Shown: in pieces, positions 11,188-21,384 of the stretch
How the letters are laid out: each line of letters begins with the position of its first letter
How positions within the stretch are numbered: the first letter of the stretch is position 1
Source: Cryptomeria japonica
Lineage: Eukaryota; Streptophyta; Pinopsida; Cupressales; Cupressaceae
DNA length: 64,000 bases
NCBI RefSeq assembly: GCF_030272615.1
Contig: NC_081409.1
Coordinates: 652,954,468-653,018,467 of the forward strand
Direction: 5' to 3'
Made by a program: the position numbers and the translations under genes
Notes under the pieces: generated by a model
Told to the model about the DNA's origin: nothing
Seen by the model: the letters and a program-made list of their open reading frames with translations, nothing else
Database searches by the model: none

Positions 11188-12072
11188 TGTTGAGAAAAAT
11201 GGTGTCTCAACCTTGCATTTACATGAGGTTACTATTTATAGTAAGTTTTCATTTGAGCACGAAATGGTGCAAAATTTTGTCTGAAGCTTCTGGTTGGATA
11301 GATAAGCATTTCAGTACACCTAAGTCATAAGATCACAACTAGTTTTAAAGATATTAAATTTTCCATTTTGGAGGGGTGCAATGAAAGGTTTAAATTTAAT
11401 TTTGAGGACTTTAGAGGCCCCAAAACTCCCTAAAAAAGTGGGTGTAAATAGCGTAGTAGTTTACGAGGCAATAAAGCACTTTGCGAGATTTTTGATGCTT
11501 CAAACGGTTTGTCAGTAGGACACATGGTTCTCAAGTTATGGCCTCCAAAAGTTTGTACTCCTGAAATAGGAAATATAAAATATATCAGACACATAAATGA
11601 GCTATAAAAGGGAGGGACACATGTTGATGTGTGTTTCAACACGTCATAAGGTATCTAGAAGGGAGATAAGGTCGGCTACACCTTATTGGGCACCTTATTT
11701 TAGCCCATGATTTTGTAATATTGTTTGATAGTTTCTTGTATTTTATCTCCTATATATGAGGTGCGTAAGATAGAGGTTGTGTGTAAGAGTCTTATGGTGA
11801 TTGAATTACCTTTGAGTCTCTGATTAGTGGTACTCCTGTGAAGAGCTTTCTTTGCAAGTATATTGTAATTTGTTATTGATTTCTAAATAATATATTGAGT
11901 TGCTTTTGGAGTGTGGGGTTTTTCTCCCGAAAGAGTTTTCCCCATGTAAATCACAGTGTTATGGTATGCATGTTATTGTGTCTATTTTTGTTAAGTTTCT
12001 ATAATTGCTATAATGATCTGTAAAAGATTTTGCATTATCCTCCTCTTAAGGTTAGTGTAGGAAGTTGTTCCA
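11188..12072 (+). repeat. 3' LTR of the copia element
   Basis: It starts TGTTGAGAAAAATGG directly after the polypurine-like tract. It carries the copia U5-type phrase GGTTTTTCTCCCGAAAGAG (about 11919-11937), followed by CCCCATGTAAATCAC. The 3' boundary at a CA near 12072 is an estimate because no second LTR is available for comparison. Confidence 0.7.
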
Positions 12073-14130
12073 CTACTTAACTTCCTTACGGAGAACCTTC
12101 AAAGTCCAAGAATTGCTGCCCAAGTAGATTTTTTAAATTAAAGGAGGGTTGTCCAATTTGAGATTTGAAGAACAAGGAGCTAATTCCAGTCATGCATGCA
12201 CCAAATTAGAAGGAAGGATTACAATATCTCTCCAATCAACCCATGCATTTTCTAGAATAAAAAATCATGCAGGAGGTTTCCACTTCAAAGGAAGGTGAAG
12301 CATTGGACTTCAAAAATTTTGTCATCTTCTTTTTATTATCTTCTCTTAAAAATTTGAATGCATGGAAACATATAGTGAGAAATGGAAGACATTTTTCAGA
12401 ACTAGTTAATGGTTATGTGTAACCTCTCTACATCATTCAATAGAGTAGGTTAGGATAGGTTTTCTTTTTGCAAATAAGTTCTTTGCACATGCTATTTCCT
12501 CTTCTCAAAGTTTGTAAACATGCACTTCTATACAAGTTGCTACACTCAAAACTTGTTGCAAATATTTTGGTGTCATGGATGATTGGTTGTTGTAGTCTTG
12601 GGCTCTAGTCCTAGCATTAAATCTTCAAAAGCATGGAAGAAAAAATAATGATGAAGCAATCAAAGTTGTTAGTTAGCATAAAGGATCAAGTTGCAGCTCT
12701 TGAAAGTTGAAGAAACTCTTTGCATGCATCATGGGGAAAGTGAACTACAACTCATGCATGATGGTTGCATAAAAACTAAGGTAAAATCAGGTATTTGCTT
12801 TATTATTTTACTCTTATTCTACTTAAAATTATTTTACTCTACTCAATACACTAAAAAAGAAGAAGAAAAAGTTCCTAAATGCTTATTCCAAGATTTATGG
12901 AGCTGTCAAGATCTAAAATTTTATTTTAAATGCTAATTGGGAGCCATAAGGAGCCATAAAGAGCTACCTGGAGCTACTTAGAAGAACTGCTATAAAAGTA
13001 AATTTATTGAATTTGAAGGCTCGTTATGAGTTGAAGAGGGACCTGCAACATTTTAGGTATGGGGGAGATGATGAGACCATAAATTGTCTCATATTTAACC
13101 CATTAAAATTATCTATTTCTTCTTAGTGTATTGTTGTAAAAATGGATTTGAGTAATAATTGGAAGTTATTTTAACTTGTTTAAGGTAAAATGCAAAGTAG
13201 AAATTTGGTTTATTTTATTTAAATAAATGTGATCCAAATTTCTTCTAATATGTCTCCGTGAGTGTGCAAGATTTTAGAATGTAGTGGAATGGGTTATTAA
13301 ATAACTCATGACAAGAAGAAGCTTCAAACACACTTGTAGCAAAGAGCTCTAGACATTAACTCTAAACAACACTTGACAAGGCTTTGAAGGCATTAAGTGA
13401 AGATAGATAAGAATCTTTAAGACTCCTTGTACACTCCAACAATCCTGCAAATGGAGCATCAAACATTCCTAAATCAATGGGAAAAGTATCTGTTTTCTAC
13501 AAGTTGCAGTTGCACACTACAATGTGGTATCTTTCTCCAACAAAGATAACTCAAGTTACCAAATAAATCCAATGTAATTCCATTATTGTAGAATCTTCTT
13601 CATGAAGATTAAAAATGATTTGTTCGACTATACTGATGATTAATTCATTCATTCACGTTGAGAACTTGAAGACTTCCTAAAAGTTAGGTGCCCAGAAATT
13701 ATGAAAAGATCAGTCTCACTAAAACAATGATATATCCCTTATTTTCTCATGCAATTTAAAAATTCAAAATGATCTAGAAAGTAAACTTAAAGGGCTAAAA
13801 ACCCTTTTGAGGGTTTGAAAAGATTCACAATAGGGAAGGAGAAGTTCATGACAAAAATAATCAAGACACATTGGCGGGATGAAGGACAACAATGTTAGTT
13901 TTCTCAAAGTTTTGTAAGCCACCCCACAAAAATAGGATCTTGGATCCAAATTCTTAGGGGATTGGTTGGGTAGATATGGAATGAGAAATCTATAAATAAT
14001 TTTTTATCATTTGAGCAAAGAGGGGGATTAGAAACACTTGTTTTAGCCTGAGGAAATATGATAGTTTGTAGTTTCATTTTCACCAATGTATTTTCAAATT
14101 TCTAAATTAAACTTGAATTCAAGCAAGAAT
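12073..14130. other. No recognisable gene
   Basis: AT-rich sequence with short unconvincing ORFs (for example 12691-12936 +). A small local repeat of GGAGCCATAA/GAGCTACCTGGAGCTAC words lies at 12940-12975. Nothing else could be supported. Confidence 0.4.
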
Positions 14131-14310
14131 TTCATTTCTAGCAAGTGTGAATTAGATTATGCTCTTTCCTTTTCAGCAAGTGTGAGATAGGTTAGCTATT
14201 AATTTGATGCAATTTTAGCCGTTTCAATTCATGTAAGTGTGCCTTATAATAGCCTTTCCTTTCATGCAAGTGTGCCTTAGATTAGCTTTCATTTTCTGCA
14301 AGTTAGAATA
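14131..14310. repeat. Degenerate minisatellite with GCAAGTGTG core
   Basis: At least four imperfect units contain (G/A)CAAGTGTG or GTAAGTGTG, followed by TTAGATTA/CTTATAATAG-like text and a CCTTT(C/T)C word, spaced about 45-60 bp. No coding potential. Confidence 0.45.
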
Positions 14311-15400
14311 GACTATCAAACCAATTTTATTCATTCTCTTTTGCATACAACCATGGACACTGCCTTGGATTGATAAATTAAATGATGAGGATTACAATGA
14401 CCCCATCAATCCCCATAGAAAGTTACTCTCAATACCAGTAGCAGTAGAAGAAACAAACACCCTACACTTGCAACCAGTAAGTTTAAAACCCCCACTTCTA
14501 AGCCTCAAGAGCTGGGCCCGCCAAGCTTGAAAAAGATAGAAGTGGGGAAAATAGGGGATTGAAAGGGTAAAGGAGAATAAGAAATCAAAGGACATCCCTC
14601 CCAATGTGGGCCAAGCAGACTCGTGAGTAAATAAAAAAGACATGGACTTTGAGCTACTCTTGGCAAACTCCACTAATAGCCAGTAAAAAATGCTTTCACT
14701 AGATTACCAATGAAATTATTCTCTTAAAATGGGGAATTAAAGAAATAATCAATACTTTCACTGAGATTCCTATGCCAGACAAGACTAATAAGCTTCTAAG
14801 AATAACTCAAAAAATCACAGAGGATGGTAAAGTTATGAAAATTGAACATGAGTCAAGAATTGCTCATCTAGAGAAATTTGTGGAGGAACCTAAGGACAAC
14901 CTGAGGAACCTAGTGGAAATAAGGAAATAAGCCATGAGAAGTAGTGCAGAAGGTCTGAAAAAGGTTAATGAGATAATAGAAGTCCAAAAAGACCAGCCAA
15001 TTAACATGGCTCCACCTTTAGCCGCTAAGCCAAAAAAGAAGAATCTGGATCCAAGTTCTCAAGGGGCGGACATGCAGGTTAAAATTGGACCCTCTACCAC
15101 AATGAGAAGTAGAAAATGGGAGAGAAGCGCCATGTGATTCATAATGGAAGATCTCGAGGAAATCAATAAGAATATTATACAGAAAAACTCTAAGATCATG
15201 CATTCTCTTGGTTAGTTTTTTGTTGTTTGTGTTGCTGGTGTCTCTATTAGGTTTTGTGTTGTGGGGTGACTCCCCTATTTTTGTGGTCATTTGTTTGTTG
15301 GTTATGGACTAGTTCGCTACTATTTTAATCTTTTTTTGTTTGGGTTTGGGTTTTGGATCCTTGTAAAACCCATTTATCTTAACCAAAAACATGGAAATTT
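14311..15400. mobile_element. Possible LINE 3'-end fragment
   Basis: The plus strand ends (15330-15395) in GGGTTTGGGTTTTGGATCC, a TTGTAAAACCC phrase and ACCAAAAAC, which resembles plant L1 3' ends. Upstream (14800-15135) are short Lys-rich plus-strand frames with no clear domain. A minus-strand frame at 14392-14673 (phrases AWRAQLLRLRSGGFKLTGCK) looks protein-like, but I cannot assign it. No reverse transcriptase and no target duplication were found. Confidence 0.3.
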
Positions 15401-15643
15401 CCTCTACCCTATAATGTTTAATTTATACATACTATTGGTAAAAATCAAATTTAGTAGAATAAGTAGATTAACCATCAATTATGCTTTTATTAATAAAGGT
15501 TTTAACACCATTCTAACTAAATTGATTAATTGTTTGATTCCATATGTATAGTACATAAAATTATCAAATAAATTTAAAATAGTATATAAGTTGGAGACTT
15601 CTATCATATGGAGGCTACCATATCAAACATTCCTAGTGAAAAC
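15401..15643. other. No feature seen
   Basis: AT-rich linker between the LINE-like end and a copia fragment. Confidence 0.4.
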
Positions 15644-16270
15644 CTATTTCTTTCTAGTCAATTCATAACCACTCTTTCCAAAAGTAATACACACCTTTGA
15701 ATCATTATTTTTTAATATAAATATCAAGTTCCAAGATAGATAAGGGATATACAATACATTTTTTATAGTTTTAATCCTTCTATTACTATAAATTAATTTT
15801 AACCTCCCTTGGTCCATAATCTTCATTGTGTTGTTACCTCAAAAAAGTTTTGCATCATCATATATATTTTATTTTATAAGGCAATTTCTATGAGAATTAA
15901 TGTGTTAAAACACACTTGAATATAATAACAAAGAGATAGCATAAGTTTTGTTAGAACAAATAATAAAGAGTTAAGTAGCTTGATTATCAAAGGATTTATT
16001 TGTAGAGGAATCACCATTACTATCATTCTTATTATTGTAATCAGTTTTGATACACCTTATCTACAATAGTTTCAATACCTCAATCTACTCTTACTAGATG
16101 TTTTTGAGATTCCATTTGACTTAGACTGGTCCTTAGTCTTGTCCTTAAGACCCTTTCTATTTTATTTAGCTTTCTTACTAGATCTACATTGCACATCCAT
16201 TGCATCATTAGAGCCCCTTGAATTGATTCCCATAATTTCATCCAATTTTGGATAATCTATAATAGTATTA
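15644..16270 (-). pseudogene. Ty1/copia gag-protease region, highly decayed
   Basis: The clearest part (15826-15644, minus) reads MKIMDQGRLKLI, then KTIKNVLYIPYLSWNLI and SKVCITFGKSGYEL. This matches the segment just after the copia protease, where family members have a VLYVP..LNLLS-type phrase. Upstream on the minus strand (15830-16270) are Lys/Ser-rich pieces suggestive of the gag-protease linker, broken by stops and frameshifts. It is a small, old fragment with no LTR or PBS. Confidence 0.55.
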
Positions 16271-16979
16271 TTGTTTGCAAGCATCATATTACCTAAGTAT
16301 TTTTAAAATCAACATAAAAATCAAATTCTTTAATTCTCCTCATTCATCTTCATACTAACCAAAGACTATATTAAAATTTAAGAGAATACACTTATCCTTT
16401 TAGCATAAACTCATTAATGGCACTCTTTGTTGGATATATCACATATCATACTCCATCATTTATATGCAATATCTTTGTTAGAAAAAAATAATAAAATAGC
16501 ATATGACAAACCCAACCATATAACACTGGACTATTTTTTAAATCAACCATTAATCATTCATTTGATATTATTTTTTATTTGGTTTCAATATTCAATAAAA
16601 ATTATTGACCTATTTATTTGAAGAATTCATCCATTGACCTTTTTTATCTTCAACCAAGATCAACTAGCCATGATCTCTCGCATGTTGAGCCTAAAGTATA
16701 AAAAATACAACAAGACATTGTCAATGTAGTGAGAATCCAATCAAACATTCTAAAATAGGCATCCCTCTTTCTAATCAAGGCAATTGTAGGGCTAATATTA
16801 AATTCTCAAATGGAGTGTAACAATACAACAATATATGTTCATCTTAATGCAAAAAATTCCTATAACAAATGATAGAGAAGACAATGTTAAAATAGTTGAT
16901 GAGACAACATATATAGAATAATTACTCATATTTTGATGTTTCAAACCAAGACAAGATTAAATGTCACTTTTTAATTTTG
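16271..16979. other. AT-rich DNA, no feature seen
   Basis: No supported gene. It may be residue of the copia copies on either side, but nothing specific remains. Confidence 0.35.
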
Positions 16980-17440
16980 TATTATTTCAAGGTATATGAC
17001 CAAGCCATCCGAAATTCATATAAAGGCAACAAAGAATATGTTGAAGTATGTAAAAGGTACTACAATTTTTCATATTCACTTTTATGCTTCCAAAATGGTT
17101 GAGCTTGTTAGTTTTAGTGATTTTGATTAGGGAAGTAATTTGAATAACTAGAAATCAATATTAGATATTTATTTTTTACTTGATTCAAATTTGATTATAT
17201 GGTACTAAAAAAGGATTAGGTGCTCTATCATTTATCGAATAAGATTATATTGCAATCACTTTTCCAATTACACAAACAATAGCATTATAACTTCAAAAAA
17301 ATTTAGATAAACTTGAGCTGAAAGATATTCCTAACATGAATGCAATTAAGCTAGCAACAAATATTTTCATTATAATAAAACTAGATATTTCATTGATGAT
17401 TTAGTTTATTAGAAAGAAAAAAGATTTGAATTAAATAAAT
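16980..17440 (+). pseudogene. Ty1/copia RNase H remnant
   Basis: With frameshifts and stops allowed, the plus strand shows the order of copia RNase H: YVKGTTIFHIHFYASKMVEL, SFSDFD, a KSILDIYFLLDSNLIIWY phrase, and later DIPNMNAIKLATN and KTRYFIDDLVY. It is too decayed to estimate the number of lesions. Its orientation is opposite to the gag-protease fragment at 15644-16270, so the two are not simply one element. Confidence 0.6.
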
Positions 17441-20402
17441 TATTGGATATTTTATTTTACTTTATTGAATTATTGGACTCTTGAAGGAATGCCTCACCAG
17501 CCTTAGAACTACTGCTCATATACTCGACACATCTTCACTATACCAGGAAGACGAATAGGCCCAAAATCGAGAAAAGTTTTAATCCGACATTCCAAAGAAT
17601 GCGTTGGTAATAATCAACACTTTAAAACGTTTTACGATGAAAGGAAAAACTTTGTTTTAAATACAACTACGAAGGCAGGTGGTCGTATTCTCAGTATACG
17701 ATGGCGGCTGAAGTATAGAGAAAGTATATGTGTTGGTATTACTCGAGCTTTAAAACGTGTTGAAATCCAAATAGTTTGTACATTCCTTGTAACATTTGAC
17801 CGCTGATGGCTTTATCCTTACGAATGATCGAGTCTTTAAAATAGTTTCCTTTTCTTCCTCACTGATCGCAGCCTTAGCTATATTTTTTCTCATTTCAAAA
17901 CCATCCACGACCTAAATGATCTACCCAAAACTGCGAATGTAAGTTGCTTCAAACATGAGAAAAATCAGGGACGCGGCTTCGCTTCCACACAGTAACCCAA
18001 TTATGACCATCCACATCTATGTTATGCTTCAGAGATTCCATGATTGCTTGATTTGCATGTCCATGAATATATATGCATTTTCCTGTTTTAAGTATATTTA
18101 GCGTTATCCTTATTAATTTCACATAGCGTGGAGAAGATCGATAGCATTAGTATTCTGATTCAAATTTAATTCTACTCCCTCATTATGACGTATTTTCCTT
18201 TTATTACATTCTCAATTTATTTTTCTTAGTTAGTGAATGACCACTCCCTTTGTGAGTTTTTCACTCTCTTTTTGAAGAGGAATTAAACATCAAATGTCAT
18301 CCTCATTGCTTCGATATCTTTTATGAATCTTCTAGTTGTAGCATCCAAGGGATGAAAACTAAATATCATCATTAATCCATAGTTCTAAAGTTTCTTTGGG
18401 TTGAGTATTTTTGCTAGAAGTGCATTGATCATGGGGATATTTATAATTTTCTTATCCTTCCTTCTATTTTTCAAGCTTCTTTAGTTACCCTATGTGAAGT
18501 AGTAATTTTTTTAAATTGAAAAAAGTTATCTTATTGAATAACTAACATTTATTTCCTTAATGAAATAAAAAGTTTGTTTAAATTATAATAGCCACCCATG
18601 TGTAATGCTCCTCTTATTGGGTGTCTTTGAAATCCTCCTACCAAAATATTTAAAAGCTTGGGATCACTATCTATCAATTCCTAGTGTGTGGCTCTTTGTG
18701 CCAAATACATCATTAAAGCCCTTGGTAGTAATGAAGGTTCAAAAAAATTGTTTAGCATTGCATTTTTCTAGGTGTTCCTCTTGGGAAACAAATTTATAAG
18801 GGGATTCTCCTTCATACACTTCTCATTATGAATGATATTTAAATTCAATCTATTTTTTTATCAAAAGCATTTGGAAGTATAGGGAAGTTCTGAAGCCTTA
18901 TCTTCTTTAGATTGGAAATAGATTCTATAGTGTTTTTTCTATTAATTATCATTATCTCCAGTGGTCCTTGCTTTTTTGTTAAGATTGTCCCCTTTGCTCA
19001 AATTCCTTGGATCCATACCTTTAGTTGTTTCTTGGAAGGAGTGAAGGTTCTTCTTGATTTTTTTTTCTATAATAACAAGTAAATTTCTCTATTGTCTTGA
19101 AACTAATGACAAGTTTTATTTGTTTACTCAAGACTAGGAAACCTACCACAAGATTACTGGTTTTGTTTCACAAGCCATTATCCATAGATTTGGGTTAACA
19201 ATTTCAAACTGTAGTGGAAAGATTAGAAATTATATCTTCACATATGATTTCACAATCATAAGCCTCACAAATTTATGGTCCCTAGTTTTAATCAAAGATA
19301 GTTAATTCAATCTCTTTTGAGTATTTGGCATTTTAGAGTAACCACTATCTACTCAACTATTATATTGAACCACCTTGCTCCCTTTGCTTGGTTTTCTCTT
19401 CTTTCTTCTATTTCTTCCCTTCCCATTTGTTCTAGACTCATCCATATTGGAATTAAGGGTCTAGTATGCCTCTTTTCTAGTCACCAAGAGATGCTTAAGC
19501 AACTCTTTTTATTTAGTCCCAAGGTTTGAGCATCTTGGAACTAGATACATCATTTGTTCAAGTATTTTCAACTTAATTCTTTTTCATGACATTTGGTTTT
19601 ATTAGGGAATTGGCCTAAAACCCTTTTCAAATTATCTCAAATTTAGCACCATGTTACTATAGAAAGTATTTTCAATATTTGGCTGGAGAGAAAATGTTAT
19701 TTGTTTTCTTGTAATATAATTGATCCCAATTTCTCACTTTACAGCTATGATTTTCTCTTATGTTCTTCTATAGATATAAGTATAGGCCAACAATGTTTCC
19801 CTTGAGGTTACACATCTGCAAGTGCTTCTCAATAGCGGGGCAATCCCCTTTGTACTATGGAGATAGTTTTCGTAGCACCTACCCCCAGTTGAGGCTAGTC
19901 TTTTCCTTGTCAAAACCACATACCCATTCTCAAGCCTTTGAATTGCACGGAAGAAGAAATATTGCTCAACAAAGTTAGCATCAACATTCTTACCACCACT
20001 CTACTCTAGTTATTGGTCATGGTCCATGAGTTGACCAAGATTCAACAAGTTTCTCAAGTCGATTTTTGGTGTTTCTCTTATTCATAATAATCAAACTCAT
20101 TGTGACATTAAAAAAAAGAGACGTGTCACACCTAATTTTATTTTAAGATGTAAATGTGAAATATTAGAATTTATAAATCATAAATTTTAATGTTTCTATT
20201 TAACCTAGACTTATAAATAACTTTTTAAAATATATTTAATGATGGTTGATTCAATGAAACAAAATAATACTTTAATATGATATCTTCTAGAGGTTAATGA
20301 TTGCTGCGTGAGTAATTATTAAAATATGAGACTCATAAATCATCTCCAAAGTCGTCTGTGGCTTTGCTAATGTCTGAAGCAATATGCCTTAAAATAATAG
20401 GC
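17441..20402. other. Gene-poor DNA upstream of PR-1
   Basis: No gene could be supported. At 17500-18000 the sequence is less AT-rich and holds two similar phrases (TTGGTAATAATCAACACTTTAAAACG near 17605, TTGGTATTACTCGAGCTTTAAAACG near 17732), but no coding frame. Weak plus-strand ORFs at 18605-18799, 19317-19529 and 19760-19978 look protein-like in composition, yet match nothing I recognise. Confidence 0.4.
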
Positions 20403-20441
20403 ACGTTACCCCACGTAAACAGCCGTCACGTTGCTCAACGT
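20403..20441. promoter_or_regulatory. Cluster of four ACGT cores upstream of PR-1
   Basis: ACGT cores start at 20403, 20413, 20428 and 20438, spaced 10, 15 and 10 bp. The third is part of CGTCACGT, which contains a reversed TGACG (as-1/TGA factor half-site). The fourth is part of AACGTGCC, G-box-like. bZIP factors are established binders of ACGT and TGACG cores in PR-1 promoters. Function here is inferred. The cluster lies about 450 bp upstream of the chosen start codon. Confidence 0.5.
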
Positions 20442-20634
20442 GCCCGTTGTTTTCAGCGACCTGCACTTACAGAGTCGGCTGCATTATTAACACCAAACAA
20501 GGTGTTTTTCTAGTTGAATATAACTTCTTAAAACAAAATTACGTTTAAAATCACAAAACTTGTGAGCAAAGCCAACTGGCATAAGACTAATAACCTTAGA
20601 AATGAGGGCATGAAAGCTCAAAAAGATAAGGATT

Positions 20635-20640
20635 TGACTG
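20635..20640 (+). promoter_or_regulatory. W-box (TTGACT) upstream of PR-1
   Basis: TTTGACT fits the WRKY-binding W-box TTGAC(C/T). A single short match like this can occur by chance. Its place about 250 bp upstream of the PR-1 start codon is compatible with defence regulation. Confidence 0.35.
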
Positions 20641-20695
20641 ATTCTTTTCTCTGCAACACCTTCTAATTTTATCAATAATTTACTTGAAACCTACT

Positions 20696-20722
20696 ATTTT
20701 ATAATTTTGCGCATGTATTTAA
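20696..20722 (+). promoter_or_regulatory. Probable PR-1 core promoter
   Basis: TTTTATAATTTT (about 20697-20708) and TATTTAAG (about 20716-20723) are TATA-like. Transcription would then start near 20740-20755, giving a leader of about 140-150 nt before the ATG at 20893. The leader holds a perfect 16-bp direct repeat, ATCTCAATCTCTCTTA, at 20751-20766 and 20805-20820. Confidence 0.4.
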
Positions 20723-20892
20723 GAAGACAGTTGTTGCACACCATTGCCATATCTCAATCTCTCTTACAAACTGGCTCTCAATCGTTAGTGTTGTATAAGA
20801 TTTCATCTCAATCTCTCTTAAAAACGAATTATCAATTTTCATCAACTGTTAACAGTTGTTATTGTGAGATTACAAGTTCTATTGTTTCAAGA

Positions 20893-21384
20893 ATGAGTCG
20901 AATTTGCCAAATACTCCTAGTCTTGTTGGTGGTGGGGTTATTAAGCCGTGTAGAGGGCTTGACGAACTCGAAAGCCATTGCAGACTTCATTGATCCACAG
21001 AATGAGGCAAGAAAAGCCGTCGGAGTTCCACCACTTAAATGGAACGGTACAGTTGCGGCTTTTGCTCGTAATTATGCAAGACAGAGAAGAAATGACTGCC
21101 TACTTCAGCATTCAGAAGGATCGCCCTACGGTGAAAACATATTCTGGGGCGAAGGCCCAAAGTGGACACGTCGTCAGGCGGTAAATGCTTGGATTGATCA
21201 AAAGAAATGGTATGTTCATGCCAATAACACTTGCACAGGCCCAGATTGCACACATTATACTCAGATTGTGTGGGCAACAACCACAAGTGTTGGGTGTTCT
21301 ATTATAAAATGTAAGAGCAATAACACATGGGTTATATGTAGCTATGATCCCCCGGGCAACTATATTGGCGCTAGACCTTATTGA
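20893..21384 (+). CDS. Pathogenesis-related protein PR-1 (CAP/SCP superfamily)
   Basis: An intact, intronless 163-residue precursor. Residues 1 to about 22 form a signal peptide (hydrophobic core ILLVLLVVGLL, small residues near EG), so the mature protein is secreted to the apoplast. The CAP domain spans about 28-163. It has all six family cysteines (69, 114, 119, 135, 140, 149) and the signatures QHSEGSPYGENIFWG and HYTQIVWATTTSVGC. Sequons lie at Asn51, Asn111 and Asn143. The metal-site tetrad keeps His73, Glu81 and His121. The fourth residue, usually Glu in a DEK motif, is Gln103. The C-terminal PPGNYIGARPY fits the CAPE defence-peptide motif. The frame extends 62 codons upstream to 20707, but the second Met is chosen because only it places the signal peptide at the N-terminus. 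The family binds sterols and is antimicrobial; CAPE peptides act as immune signals. The length is typical. Confidence 0.95.
   Translation: MSRICQILLVLLVVGLLSRVEGLTNSKAIADFIDPQNEARKAVGVPPLKWNGTVAAFARNYARQRRNDCLLQHSEGSPYGENIFWGEGPKWTRRQAVNAWIDQKKWYVHANNTCTGPDCTHYTQIVWATTTSVGCSIIKCKSNNTWVICSYDPPGNYIGARPY

Larger units (their letters stand above)
9556..12072 (+). mobile_element. 5'-truncated Ty1/copia retrotransposon
   Basis: This is the 3' part of a copia element: the end of the reverse transcriptase-RNase H region, a polypurine-tract-like CAACTGGGAGAA (11176-11187), and one LTR. No 5' LTR, gag, protease or integrase is found upstream, where an unrelated LTR-like fragment abuts near 9555. No target duplication can be assigned because the 5' end is missing. 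Confidence 0.85.

Noticed and set aside
17500-18000. Less AT-rich patch as a possible host exon
   Set aside because: No frame longer than a few dozen codons, no splice-compatible structure and no recognisable protein.
20707-20892. N-terminal extension of PR-1 by 62 codons
   Set aside because: It would bury the signal peptide, lacks similarity to PR-1 proteins and overlaps the likely promoter and leader, including the 16-bp repeat.
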